The notes under the pieces: model-generated
Databases searched by the model: none
The model's input: the letters and a program-made list of their open reading frames with translations, nothing else
Told to the model about the DNA's origin: nothing
Source of the DNA: Brachypodius melanocephalos
Lineage: Eukaryota > Chordata > Aves > Passeriformes > Pycnonotidae
Assembly: GCA_013398615.1 (NCBI GenBank)
Contig: VZSR01003807.1
Location: forward strand, 21,827,078 to 21,891,077
DNA: 64,000 nucleotides
Direction of reading: 5' to 3'
Shown: positions 50,661 through 61,739 of the stretch, one piece after another
How positions within the stretch are numbered: position 1 is the stretch's first letter
How the letters are laid out: each line of letters starts with the position of its first letter
Made by a program: the position numbers and the translations under genes

Positions 50661-51805
50661 GTTTTCAAAATGCATATGGCTCTGAACCTTGCTATGCAAC
50701 TTAAGGCAGATTTCTTGTGGGTTTTTCTGGTCCCCAGAAGCATGCAAAGTGCAACAAATTCAAAGGCAGAAATGGTCTCAGATTAAAGAGAATCTTCTTG
50801 TAAGGACCTTGGGCTCACAAATTATTCTTGTGCGTCACCTAGCACCAGAAATGTAAGAAACCGAAAAAAATCAAACTCACCAGAACTGAGGCACTCAGGA
50901 AAAAATGGATATTACAGAAGTTCCAGCAGCATTTCAGGCTCTAGTTATTATGAGTAAAGTCTCATGGAAGGAAAACAGAAGGAAGCGCTTTTTCTGTCAG
51001 TAAATTACACACAAAACTTAACAGTTTTGATTAATTTGGGCAGAGTATGCAAATAATTAAACGACATTTTAGAAATTACATGAGATCCACATTGCATGCA
51101 GAAATAATCCACTGAAGAGTCATTAGTGGCACAGGAAAGTGGAGCTGTGGAAGAGCTTTTGTGAAATCTGAGTCTGGAGAGACTGCCATTTCAACCAGAT
51201 AGGCACAGTCCCTAGCACAAGTCTCTGGAGAAGTGTGTCAGGGAGAGAGAGAAAATATCAATATTACAGTACACAAGAATATAAAGTTCCAAACAAGTTG
51301 GTGTAGGATAAGCCCTACTCTGATGCTCTACACATACCTAAGAAACCTCACAACACAGAGGAATTTGTAGCTTGAAGTGTAGTGTGCTCAGAGTTTCAGC
51401 AGGAATAATTAAGCACATAAAGCTCTGAGAGAAACATTCTGTAGAACGCATGTGAGAATTTTCTGAAGACAATACCAAGGGAAACACATTGAACAAATCT
51501 GTTTAAAACAAAAAATAAGTGGAACACATCTATATTATGCTTAATATTAAAACCAATTGACAGAAAATCAGCAGAAGCATCATTTGAGGAGACCCTGAAT
51601 ATTGATTGATAAATACATTGCCTCCACAATAGGCAAAAAAACCTTTATTCATGGAATCAACATGTACAGACTATGGAATTCAGGTACTCTATAAACCCAG
51701 CATTTTTTCAATTTTTCAGAACTCAAACACACGTATTTTTTTGGTTTAGGTAAAGTGTTGTATAAATTTTAATTTTTTTTCTCCGTATATATTTTTTCCA
51801 TGCAG

Positions 51806-51841
51806 AAGAAAAGTCAATCATGGTACCTAGAGAAGTGAAAA
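51806..51841 (+). CDS. TRDN: TRDN internal exon, short (36 nt)
   Basis: The split codon (G+AA) gives Glu; the exon then encodes KSIMVPREVK in phase and ends with one A. Strictly, the first full codon is GAA, so the peptide starts EEKSIMVPREVK. The acceptor has a long pyrimidine tract and ends catgcag; the donor AAAA|GTGAGT is strong. The trailing A joins AG of the next exon to give Lys. Both ends are phase 1 and the length is a multiple of three, which supports it despite its small size. No close mammalian match is recalled. Confidence 0.68.
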
Positions 51842-51993
51842 GTGAGTTTGTTTTGTTTTATTTTATTTTATCTTCATGTTTTATGCAAGAAACAGGAATA
51901 TATTTGTTTCTTGGATTTGAAAATATTCCTATACCTTAAATGCTTTTCAATTAAAGACTCTTGCTTAAAGTCTTATGGTTCTATCTTTTCTAA

Positions 51994-52095
51994 GAAAAAT
52001 AAAAACAAAAAACAAAAAACAAAAAACCCCAAAAAAACAACAACAACAACAACAAAAAAAATCAAACCCCAAACAAAACAAAACAAAAAACCCCC
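51994..52095. repeat. A-rich (AAAAAC)n/(AAC)n tract
   Basis: About 100 bases of A-rich simple repeat with AAAAAC and AAC units. Confidence 0.9.
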
Positions 52096-52917
52096 TTGGT
52101 TTCTTATTCACATTTCTAATAGTAAAAGATCACAAAAAGAAAATTATAGTTTCACTAACTATATCACTACCCAAAGCCATGCCACACAAATTGAAGGTAG
52201 CAAATTTGGCTTTTCATGGATGAATAATTAAAAAAGCCCTTAGATTGGCTATTCTTGTACTCTTGTATTCTTTCCCATTAAAAATGGGATTCATTTCCCA
52301 AAGGAAAAATAAGAATTATAATTTTCTCATATCCCTTACTGAACTCTCGATTTTCTAATTCAAAACATTCATTAAATGAGTAATTAAATTGTTGTAGCTT
52401 GTTTTAAAAAAAATGAAAAAATATTCTGCTTATTTCTACTGTTGCCCAAATAACTGCCAAAATAGAGGCAGTGCTTTTGAAACAATGTCATGTTGTTTTG
52501 TAGATGACTCTTTAACAACTCTCCATAAATAACAGAAGTCCCTGTAATGGTAGTTTCAAAGAGTTAATTAATGAAAGTGTTATAAACGTGTATCGTATAT
52601 GAAGAGTTTTCATGGCATTCTACCCTTGTTCCCAAGTACGAGGTGTAATTTTGCTATCATTCAGTCAGGTCATACAAAAGAAGTAAAACAGGTGAATAGC
52701 TATTGAGTCACCACAATAAACTCAGTTACACCAGGTTAATGGGCATAGTTTCTTAAATTAGTATTTAAGTAATAATCTGGAGTGCATGTTTGCTCCAGTT
52801 TTATCCCTAGCACCACATTCCCTCTCCGGGTATTAGGCTGTATTTCTGAGCTGCTGGTAATAAGTGACCAGCTTATCAATCTTGAACACGTAGCATTTAG
52901 TGGATTCCCCATCCCAA

Positions 52918-52980
52918 ATATATATATAGATACATAAATACGTGCATGCATACATACATACATACATACATGTTTGTTTG
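52918..52980. repeat. (CATA)n and TA-rich simple repeat
   Basis: TATATATAGATA passes into CATA units and then TGTTTG. Confidence 0.9.
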
Positions 52981-53029
52981 TGTGTTTCTGTGTAAAAGTA
53001 GACAGCTGAACTTCAATTTCTATTTTTAG

Positions 53030-53092
53030 AGAGAAAAGAGGAAAAGAAAAAGAGTGATGAAAAGAAGACTACGACAGAAACTAAGTTGAAGG
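53030..53092 (+). CDS. TRDN: TRDN internal exon, KEKE-rich (63 nt)
   Basis: The split codon (A+AG) gives Lys; the exon then encodes RKEEKKKSDEKKTTTETKLK and ends with one G. The acceptor is ctatttttag and the donor AAGG|GTATGG. The EEKKK...EKK...T.ETK pattern parallels the KEGEKKKAEKKVTSETKKK stretch of mammalian triadin, which lies soon after the DQYAFCRY region. This supports orthology of this part of the gene. The product is luminal and extremely charged. The open frame 53086-53325 is intron readthrough of another start and is not coding. Confidence 0.87.
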
Positions 53093-53909
53093 GTATGGTT
53101 TGGGAACTTTTCTTACTTCAGCTTTTACTGACATTGGTTCGTTTCTCATTGTTTTCTGTAAGGTTAATACTGTGCTTCTGGCTGTATTGTCCTTCTCTTA
53201 GTTGCTCAGTCACTATTTGCATGTTTCCACTTCTTCAGTATTTTATACTTAATGTGTTCAGCATCCAGTATTTCCTAAACTCATTTTCTGACAAATTAAA
53301 TGTCTTGTTTGGTGTCCATCTATGAGCTTTTTAAACAATTTAATGGAGTCCATATATAACAGGATGTAGTTATACAGCAATACACAAAACTTATGGAAGA
53401 TATCACTCAATTCATGGTACATCAGTTACTGAAGGTGGGGTAGATCAGTATATTTTATAGAATCACTGTTGAAACTTGCAGTGACCAAACTGCAAAGTCA
53501 CGGTATCCATCTAAATATTATTTCGATCAAGAATTTTCAGAAAGCATCTAAAATCCACTTAGGTCTTACTTCATGCGAAATATTTAAGTCATTCATTATT
53601 TTTTAATGATCTCATTGCTACTGGAACTTAAGCTAAAAGGTGCCACGTTCATGCACTGATGATTTTTGCCTAACTTTTGATGAACTATTAAAGGTTCAAA
53701 TCATCCACAGTTGATGCATACTGATTAACTTTCATTTTCAGCTGATTGCTCTGTGGCTAGTTGGGTGCAAATGCTATAAGGGAATAATGTGAACTCCCAA
53801 ATAAGTCACTTTTTTCACTATGTGCCCACCAGGACTTGGCTGACTGCAGATTTGAGTGCATGATTCAGAGTTCTAGCTCATCAAATTACTCTCTTTAATT
53901 AAATCTTAG
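53093..53909 (+). other. TRDN: TRDN intron (0.8 kb)
   Basis: GT donor and aatcttag acceptor. This is the shortest complete intron in the window; AT-rich, with nothing else recognised. Confidence 0.82.
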
Positions 53910-53972
53910 AAAAAACAGGAAAAAAGGAGAAAGCTCATGAGAAGACATCTGTCCCTGAAATTAAAAAAGCAG
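53910..53972 (+). CDS. TRDN: TRDN internal exon, KEKE-rich (63 nt)
   Basis: The split codon (G+AA) gives Glu; the exon then encodes KTGKKEKAHEKTSVPEIKKA and ends with one G. The acceptor is ttaaatcttag and the donor GCAG|GTAAGA is strong. The length equals that of the previous exon (63 nt), with the same phase. It is the last exon I can support in the window. Further triadin exons expected downstream must lie in the following intron (unrecognised), in the 100-N gap, or beyond 64000. Confidence 0.86.
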
Positions 53973-54155
53973 GTAAGAAATTGACTTTCTCTGCAGTGGT
54001 ATCTGACTATTTAGTGTAAGCACTTTCAAGTATTAAGCATTTGAGATAAGGGTGTATGTAGTTCATTATCATTCAAGAATCCAAGTGGAGATATAGATAG
54101 ACACAAATTAATCACAGTATATCCATATATATATATTTATATATACACATTGTGA

Positions 54156-54257
54156 TTATATTATATTATATTATATTATATTACATTATGTTATGTTATA
54201 TTATATTATATTATGTTATATTACGTTACGTTACATTACGTTATATTATATTATATT
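54156..54257. repeat. (TTATA)n pentanucleotide repeat with TTATG/TTACG variants
   Basis: About 20 pentamers in register: mostly TTATA, with TTACA, TTATG and TTACG variants clustered toward the 3' half. Confidence 0.92.
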
Positions 54258-54714
54258 CACATCTATTATATATAATACAAGTAATTTTCTGTTCTTTGAT
54301 CTTGAGACTTTTACAAATATAATAATTTGTAAATACAAATAAATTACAAACACTGCTTCATCTCATATACTAAATCTATCAAGAGCATAACTAATTTCAA
54401 AGGCTACATGGCAGACACTGAATGGAGAGCATACATTTTTCCATTAATTATTTTACAAACACAGATAATTTTAAGTAATAGAAGGAAATATTACTATATC
54501 AAACCACTAAGTGAGGGACAAAATAGATAGTTATATTCTGAATTTTTATTCGTGCCCAGAAAAGAATTTTTTAAAAGTTAAAGTTAGTGAATATCCTAAA
54601 CCTAATTGATTGTTTAATGCACAAAAAATATAAATATTTCTATAAGATTAGAAATTATCGATTTGGGTCTCATCTACACTAAAAATACTGTATTTTTCTT
54701 CCCCATTATTTCAG

Positions 54715-54759
54715 TAAATCTGCAAGTATATTTATTGCAGAAATGCAGAAATGTCTCCA
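54715..54759 (+). CDS. Candidate cryptic exon (45 nt, phase 1-1)
   Basis: A strong acceptor (tttttcttccccattatttcag) and a strong donor (CCA|GTAAGT) frame 45 nt. In triadin phase this encodes a split Val codon followed by NLQVYLLQKCRNVS without a stop. Phase and length fit insertion into triadin, but the composition is hydrophobic and not KEKE-like. It may be a pseudo-exon. Confidence 0.22.
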
Positions 54760-56501
54760 GTAAGTTACACAGCCTGGAAAACTGTCTCATTAAAATGAAG
54801 GAGAAACAAAATGCTTAGTCTAGTAGTTGGTCACCATCTGAATACCTAGAAACACTGATTCCAATCGATGCTTTATCTGTCACTTTCTATATAACATTCT
54901 ACAAGCCCTCAAGTACTCAGATTAACCTTTCTGTAGATTAATGTAATGCCTAAAACCATGGAGAAAGGTTCAAAATAGGATGTAAATATTTACTGGCTAT
55001 ATTTACTATGTCCTCAAGGCAAGCTTTGTGCTCTGTTTTCTAATTATTTAAATCTGTTGAATGTTATCAAAAGCTGAAAGGATCTATATTCCATTTTTTA
55101 CTGATACTGTGGGTTACATATGCAGATTGCAACAAGCAACTGGTTTCTCTGCCATTGAATCATATGAGATCTGCACAAGTTTTCCTATCCAAGTGTTTAT
55201 GGATGGGAAGAAAAATAGTAATTTATGTTTGGGAAAATATAAAAATGCACAGATTACCTGAGACAATTATCCTGGTAGCCCCATATTTAAATATGTCTGT
55301 TATAGTAGACAGTTGTACACACCGGAGAAGGGATAGGGATGAAAGAGAATTTCTTTTCCTAGTTAAGTTGCATATTTAAAAGAATAAACACACGTTTAAA
55401 AAGAACATAAGCTAGCAATTCAAATATCTTTTGTAATTTTATTCTGGTTCTAAGCTTGTATTTCACTTGAGAATATAGAATTGTAAAAGATTACATTTTA
55501 TGGCAGAGCGGCAGCATAAAGTTATTAATATGTTCATCTTCACGAGCAGTTCCTAAATCCAGTGAGTCATCCTACAAGTGCTAGAAAGACACAAATTAGA
55601 CAAACCAAGATATCTGCACATTTCTGTCTCTTTTATTAGCTTTGTAGGTAGCTGCATTTTTGGAGTTTACTAGCCTTTGTGTAAGAGGATGGTAATCCAT
55701 GATGTATTCTAGCTACACACGTTGCTGTTATTCCTCTTTCAGCTTGTTCTTTGAATGCACTTTCTACCTTTGATTGGCAGCACCCATTGCTATCCCTAAA
55801 ATATTTTAAGCCTGAAATAATTGCCATATTTGATCAACAGAATAGTAGTGCATATCCCAGTTTTGAAATGAGGCATCTCAATGTCTGATACTCTTTTCGT
55901 AATAAGGACAGACACAGAAAAATCAGCCTCTGAGCACTTGAAGCAGCAAAATAGGTAAGCATCCAAAAGCAAAGAACAGCCTCCAATTTTCTTACCTATT
56001 CCCTATAAAAGGCTAGGCAGAGGCCATTGCATTGAAAATCAACTCCTCACCCTGTTTTTCAAACTCTTGCATTTCCTCTGAATGTCTCTGATTTGTGTCT
56101 CATTTTGCTTCCCCTGACCTTCGCAATCCTTAAAGCTGAGATGTGTTCAGGGCCAGCTGCTTTCTCACTGCCACCCACATTTATCCCCATTCCCGTGGGC
56201 AGCTCCTTCTGCTCCGAGGTCCTCCTGGCACCCAAGTCCCGTCACTGTTCCACACCCTTCCTCACAGCATTCATCTCTGGCTGGAGGCCTGTTAAGTAGA
56301 CATTCCCTATAGAGGAATGATGGCATGTACAGGCTGTCAGGCTCAAGAGAGAGAGAGAGGAAGAGGGTCTCTGAAAGCACTAAGTGATGAAAAACCTCTA
56401 AAAACATGTTCTGAGAGAAGCACTTCTCTACATTCCTCTCCATCTCTATTGCTCTAACAAGAAATGCTTGTAATTGCAAATACTGAATATATTTGCAGAT
56501 T

Positions 56502-56601
56502 NNNNNNNNNNNNNNNNNNNNNNNNNNNNNNNNNNNNNNNNNNNNNNNNNNNNNNNNNNNNNNNNNNNNNNNNNNNNNNNNNNNNNNNNNNNNNNNNNNN
56601 N
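56502..56601. other. Assembly gap, 100 N
   Basis: Exactly 100 undetermined bases, the usual placeholder for a gap of unknown size. Sequence, possibly including an exon, may be missing here. Confidence 0.99.
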
Positions 56602-57604
56602 TTGCTACACCTCAGCAGATCTAAGCCTTTGCCAGGCTCTCCCAAAGTTTGTCCTGGTGACATCAGCCCAGGGGGCTCCAGTCTGCAATCTGACTGAGAA
56701 AAGGGACCCTCTGTCCTAAAACTTTGGTGTCCAAACCTACATGAAAATGAATGTACAGAGATTGGTGTTTTCAGGCACTAATACCCGCAGATTGTTTCTT
56801 GATGGTCCCTTTCCTGCTCCTGAAGGAACTTTCCTGCTCCTTCTTGAATCAGCTTTCCTCGAAATGATATTCACATCAGCCTTTGTTTTTCATTGTTGCA
56901 AACCTGTTTCCCACTTATTTTGGTTCTCAAAATAAACAGCATAGATAAAATCAGTTTATAAAGCAATAAAAATGTCAGCCTGGATCACCACACCATTTCC
57001 TACCTAAAATTCTGTTTCAACTGTCATTAATGATCTTCCTGTTATTCTTGTATTTTTTTGATAACAAATCTTAAACCTGCTTTAGAAGGATAGTCAGTGT
57101 CGTCTTCTCCACTTTCCATAACGGGAAATTCAGGTACAGACATGAAATCCAGGCCAGATGTCCACATATTTTTCTTCTGTGTATGCAAATCTTCTGAAAG
57201 CTAAACCAATGCTAGCTGGATTAAAAATCCCAAATTTTGTACACTTTTACTATTTCCCTCGTGAAAAACCAGAGACATCAGACAATGCAGCTGATGTCTA
57301 GGAAGAAAATGTTTTTGCTAAAATCATAAAAACTTATCAGCAGGACCAGTGTCCAAGAATCCCTTGGTTCCATCACATCAGTGACAAATGTTTTAGGGCC
57401 ACTACACTTAAGTACCTCCCTGAGTAGTTCTAGTGTGCAGATCTACTTGTCCCGGATCAGGGAGCACGATCTGACTTCCATTTTGTTGTGTTGCTGTATG
57501 CCTGCTCCCAGTAGAGTGTACAAGCCTCTACAAAGGAGCATTGGAGCTGCTCCATAAATAAAGGAACTAGCTTGCAGTGGTTGCAAACACATTTTTTGGA
57601 TGCT

Positions 57605-58553
57605 TTTATCACACAGTCACAGAATCATTTAGGTTGGGAAAGATCTTTAGGAATATTGAGTCCGACTATTAATATAGCTCTGCCAAGTCACACTAAACTG
57701 TATCTCTACACATTTGAATATCTTTTAAATACCTTCAGAGCTGGTGACTCAACCATTGCCTTGGGCAGCTAGCTCCAGGGCTTGACTACCTTTTCAGTGA
57801 AGAAATTTTTCACCATATCCAGTTGAAACCTCCTCTAAACAGCTTGAATCCATTCCCTCCTGTCCTATTGTGTGATATCTGGAAGAAGAGACCAACACCT
57901 TCCTCGCTGCAACCTCCTTTCAGGTAGTTGTAGAGAGTAATAAGGTCCTACCTTGATCCTCCTCTTCTCCAAGCTAAACAACCCCAGATCCTTCAGCCAC
58001 TCCTCATAAGGTTTGTGGTCCAGATCCTTCACCAGCTCTGTCTTTCTTCTCTGGACACACTCCAGTACCTCAATGACATTCTTGCAGTGAGGGGCCCAAA
58101 ACTGAACAGAGGTTTCCGGATATGGCCTCAGCAATGTCAAGGGCAGAGGGACAATCTCTTCCCTAGCCTTGCTGGTCACACTATTGCTGATGCAGATCAG
58201 GATGCCATCAGCCTTCTTGGCCAGCTGGACACACTGCTGGCTTACATTCAGCTGGCTGTCAACCAACATCCCCACCTACTCTACTGCCAGTCAGGGTTCC
58301 AGCCACTCTTCCCACAGCCTGTAGCACCACATGGGGTTGTTGTGACCCAGGTGCAGGAACTGTCCCTTCGCCTTGTTGAACCTGATACAATTGGCCTTGG
58401 CTCATCAACCCAGTCTGCCCGAATTCCTCTGCAGGACTTTCCTGCCCTCCAGCAGATCAACACTCCTGCCCGACTTGGTGTTGTCCACAAATTGACTGAG
58501 GGGTACTCGATCCTTTCACCCAGATCATTGATAAAGATACTAATACCGTAAGG
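57605..58553 (-). mobile_element. CR1 LINE, 5'-truncated copy, minus strand
   Basis: The minus strand reads the end of CR1 ORF2 (reverse-transcriptase C-terminal part). Pieces recognised include LVDSQLNVSQQC, then VQFWAPHCK, then LGLFSLEKRR. The 3' untranslated region runs down to about 57605 (plus-strand motif CAGAATCATTTAGGTTGG). Frame changes around 58276-58281 and substitutions break the reading frame. The copy begins abruptly near 58553, the 5' truncation typical of LINE insertion. It carries the 3' end that the 32120 copy lacks, in the opposite orientation. Confidence 0.9.
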
Positions 58554-59136
58554 ATATATTTATGACGCATGATACGGTTTCATATGTTTCACACCAGGCA
58601 GAGTTAGCAGAGGAGGGGAGTGGTGATGTCTCTCTCTAGATACCACAGTAGAGCTTTGCCTCCTGAATAGCAAAAGTCTCTGGGGCTTAAAGTTACAGAC
58701 ACCGAGGTACATTTTAATTATGTCACTGTAACAACTAAGTGAAGTGTCTCTGCGGTCATGAAAGAAGCAAACTAAAAGTTAATCTTGGAGATAAAAGTTG
58801 AAAACAGTACCTTATGACTGCCACAAAACTGGGATAACCAGGTTATTTTTGTTGCCCTATTACCCAGTGAGATCAAGACAGCAAGAAGGTCTGTCTTTAA
58901 GTCTGTCTTTTTGGAGGAACAATGTTAGTAGCAGGTAGAGCAGAGTGGAGGTGGCAAGAGCAAACATGACTGACCAGGTCCCAGCAGCTTTTTCCACGGG
59001 TTGACCACAGATGAATTTTCTTTAAAGGACAGTCCTTGTAATTTGAATACAAACCCACAATGATTTAGTAGGAAATGGAGGGAAAAGTCTATTTTATACA
59101 TCAATAGTATTTTCTTTGTTATTGTCCTTTATACAG

Positions 59137-59168
59137 GCAAGAAGAGAAATTCCTTGGATAATTTTTAA
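59137..59168 (+). CDS. TRDN: Candidate alternative terminal exon of TRDN
   Basis: A strong pyrimidine-rich acceptor (ttttctttgttattgtccttt then atacag) precedes a segment that completes a split Gly codon (G+GC). It then encodes KKRNSLDNF and TAA (59166-59168). The phase matches the exon at 53910-53972. An AATAAA lies 99 bases after the stop. Skeletal triadin isoforms of intermediate length with private short tails are known in mammals. Homology of this tail is not established and chance is a real alternative. Confidence 0.35.
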
Positions 59169-59267
59169 ATTCCTGATCAGAACAACAGTTTTTAAAATGC
59201 ATTTAATTTTGTGACTACTTTGGCTCAGCTTCTACCTTTCCAGTCTTAATATTAAGCCTTCCATTAC

Positions 59268-59273
59268 AATAAA
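59268..59273 (+). terminator. Candidate polyadenylation signal
   Basis: AATAAA, 99 bases after the stop of the candidate terminal exon at 59137-59168. Confidence 0.3.
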
Positions 59274-60365
59274 AGAACCACTACTGACACCTGGTGGCAA
59301 ATTTTTCTTTCAATCCATACGCTTGAGGGCGGTTTTTTTTGTTGTTGTTTACTTTCAAATATGACTATTTTAAAAGAGTTTGCTGAAGTAATGATGAACC
59401 TACTACTTACTTCCCCATTCTGCTTATCCTACTGCTTCTATGGACAGAAATATGTTAGAACGTCATCTAAATGTGACACTATTCTCAGAAGAATAATTTT
59501 GGAATGTAAATACTTTCGATACTTCCAGAGAAATAAAAATTAATTAAAATATACCTTATGACAAAAGTTATAATTAGGGAAAAAACGTGCTTGGCTAACC
59601 CACTGATCTAGAGAAGTAGATGCATACCACATGTCCTGAAAAGCTTTGGGCTGATCTAACTGCAATATGAATGTTGCAATATGAATGCAAACAGTGAATG
59701 TTTCATTGGGGATACACATGTTGCTCCCAGGTTTTTCCTCATGAGCAAATGGGCTGTACTTGCACACATTTATAGGAAGATATCTCTGTTGCCTCTCAAG
59801 GGCAGGGTTTGAAATCCCTCAGTCTACCCTGCCCGCTGCCAGGAGTGTATTTCCAGCCGAGTGTCTGACAGCTTTAAGCTGCCCAGCTTGGACATTGTGA
59901 TGCGTCTCATGCTCACTTGTGTGAGAGATGTCACACTACAGATGTCAGCAGATGGGAGGATGATGTGTGGTTTTGGGAGAGGCCACAATGTAAGATCTGG
60001 AACAGCCAGTGAGATGTAGGGACTGTCACAATTTAGATTGCTTACAAGGAAAAAAATGGAAGAAGAGGTCTAAGGTATTTTGAAAGTGGTTTGTTACATA
60101 CAGAAAATGAAATGTTTATTCAGAAATTTTCCTGTGGTTTATTGTGGCTAAACAAAGTGTAAGGAAAAGGTAAAACTTGAATGACTTAGGAACTGGAGTG
60201 CACATAAAAGTGCTGTGATGCATACTGGATTGACCAGACCTGTTTTCAGAATGGCTGCTGCAACAAGTAGAACATAGGAGTTTTGAGTGGTAGAACCTAT
60301 CTGACTGGTATTTTACCTTTTTTTTTTTTTAATTTTTTTTTTTTTTTTTAGTGATGGAAAAATAC

Positions 60366-60896
60366 TGTATTGAGTTAACCCTGACCAGCTGCTAAACACC
60401 CATGCAGCCACTCACTCTCTCCCCCCTTATCAACATGACAGGGAGGAGAACAGAAAGAGCAAAAGTGAGAAAACTCATGGGTTGAGACAAAGACAGATTA
60501 ATAAATAAAATAAAGAGGAGAAAAACAAATGATGTAATCACCCACCGCCTTGCCAAGCAGACCAATGCCCAGCCAGCTGGAGCAGAGGACACCCTTCCAC
60601 TGTTCTTCCTCTACTCTCAATTTGTATTGCTGAGCATGGCATTATATTGCAGTGAATACACCTCTGGCTAGTTTGGTTGAGATGTTTCAGCTGTGTCCTC
60701 TCCCAGCCTTTTCCCAGCTCTCAGTAGGTACAGACAGAGTAGAAAAAAGAAAAAGCTCTGATGCTGTGCAAGCACTGCTTGGCAATAGCCAAAACTCAGG
60801 TTTGCTAACAATGTCTGAGTAACAAATTCAAACTACAGCATCATACAGGCTGCTATGAAGAAAATTAACTTCTCCCTACCAGCTGAACCCAGAACA
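60366..60896 (-). mobile_element. Solo LTR, avian ERVL-like family
   Basis: On the minus strand the element starts with TGTTCTGGG, continues with the landmark AGTTAATTTTCTTCATAG, and ends near GGTTAACTCAATACA; on the plus strand it runs from TGTATT to ...GAACA. These landmarks (the TTAACCCTGACCAGCTGCTAA plus-strand edge and the TGCTGAGCATG core) are those of a widespread bird LTR of about 530 bp. No internal retroviral sequence flanks it, so it is a solo LTR from recombination. I see no clear target-site duplication, which suggests age. The exact family name is from memory of its appearance. Confidence 0.78.
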
Positions 60897-61739
60897 GGAC
60901 CCTACAGCTTGCATTCATTTCCTAGATTTAGAAAGATTAGGAGAAGACACAAATGTAAAAATTAAGTAACAGAAATAATAAACAATGACTTGCTTTGTGA
61001 TTCCTCATACAAAGGTATAAGAGCAATGACTAAGGAAACACAGTCTACTATCAGTTGAGAGCAGTTTTAGGAACAAACCACTTTAAAGCACACACATAAA
61101 ACAAAGGAAGAACTTAAGGACCTTAGAAGTAGGTGATCCTTCTCTAGGATATTTCTTATCCATATTCTTCCAACAGCTTTCTCTGCTACATTGTTCATTC
61201 ACTTATACATTTCTGCAGGGGTTTGGCTTGTTGTGGGTTTATACAACCCCTAGGAAAGACCCTGCCTCTGATTTCATCTTAATTATTATTCCAGTTGGTA
61301 ATATCACTATATGAATCAATGCCCATACACCAAAACCTATAAAAAGCACCAAGTTTTCCCAGATGGCTGACTGCAGCTTGAGGTTTCATCTCCTCTACTA
61401 CAGGCCAATCCATTCCTGACTAATAACTTGCTCATGACCCTATTATGCATGTGGGGCTCATTCTGATTATTCCTTTCCCACTGCTCTTCTCCTGGATCCT
61501 ATTCATAATTCACTTGCAGTTTCCTGACATTTTTTCATTAGTAGATGTTACTGCTTTCACAAATTATGCACGCAGCCATCAGCCCTGGTAGCATTTACTA
61601 ACCCACAGAAATGCTGGATTAGGATTCCTGCACTGTCACCAGCAAGTGATATAATTTATTCTTTTTTCTCTTACACAAACAGGGTTTAAGGGTATCTCCT
61701 GACTTTGATAACAATTTCCTGTTTGTGGGGCTTTGTACA

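Larger units (their letters stand above)
41493..51805 (+). other. TRDN: TRDN intron (10.3 kb), GC-AG type
   Basis: GC donor at 41493 and catgcag acceptor at 51803-51805. It holds a TA/CA-rich 35-bp minisatellite (45535-45620), an A-rich tract (47607-47645) and an unidentified coding-like relic on the minus strand (50235-50660). The rest is AT-rich; open stretches such as 43398-43893 show no domain. Confidence 0.72.
51842..53029 (+). other. TRDN: TRDN intron (1.2 kb)
   Basis: GTGAGT donor and tatttttag acceptor. It contains an A-rich low-complexity tract (51994-52095) and a (CATA)n tract (52918-52980). The lysine/asparagine-rich open frames here come from the A-rich tract and are not coding. 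Confidence 0.8.

Noticed and set aside
51842..52231. Long lysine/asparagine-rich open frames
   Set aside because: They are translations of the A-rich simple repeat just after a firm donor.
53020..53029. Perfect MEF2-like site CTATTTTTAG
   Set aside because: It coincides with the polypyrimidine tract and AG of a firm splice acceptor, which explains the sequence.
55911..55954. Possible exon with DTEKSASEHLKQQN and a strong donor (AG|GTAAGC)
   Set aside because: It ends in phase 2 and the acceptor has almost no pyrimidine tract, so it would break the triadin frame.
58015..58551. 178-codon + strand open frame
   Set aside because: It is the antisense of the CR1 ORF2 fragment on the minus strand.
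59284..59296. CACCTGGTGGCA resembling part of a CTCF core
   Set aside because: Only a partial match, without the flanking consensus; expected by chance in 64 kb.
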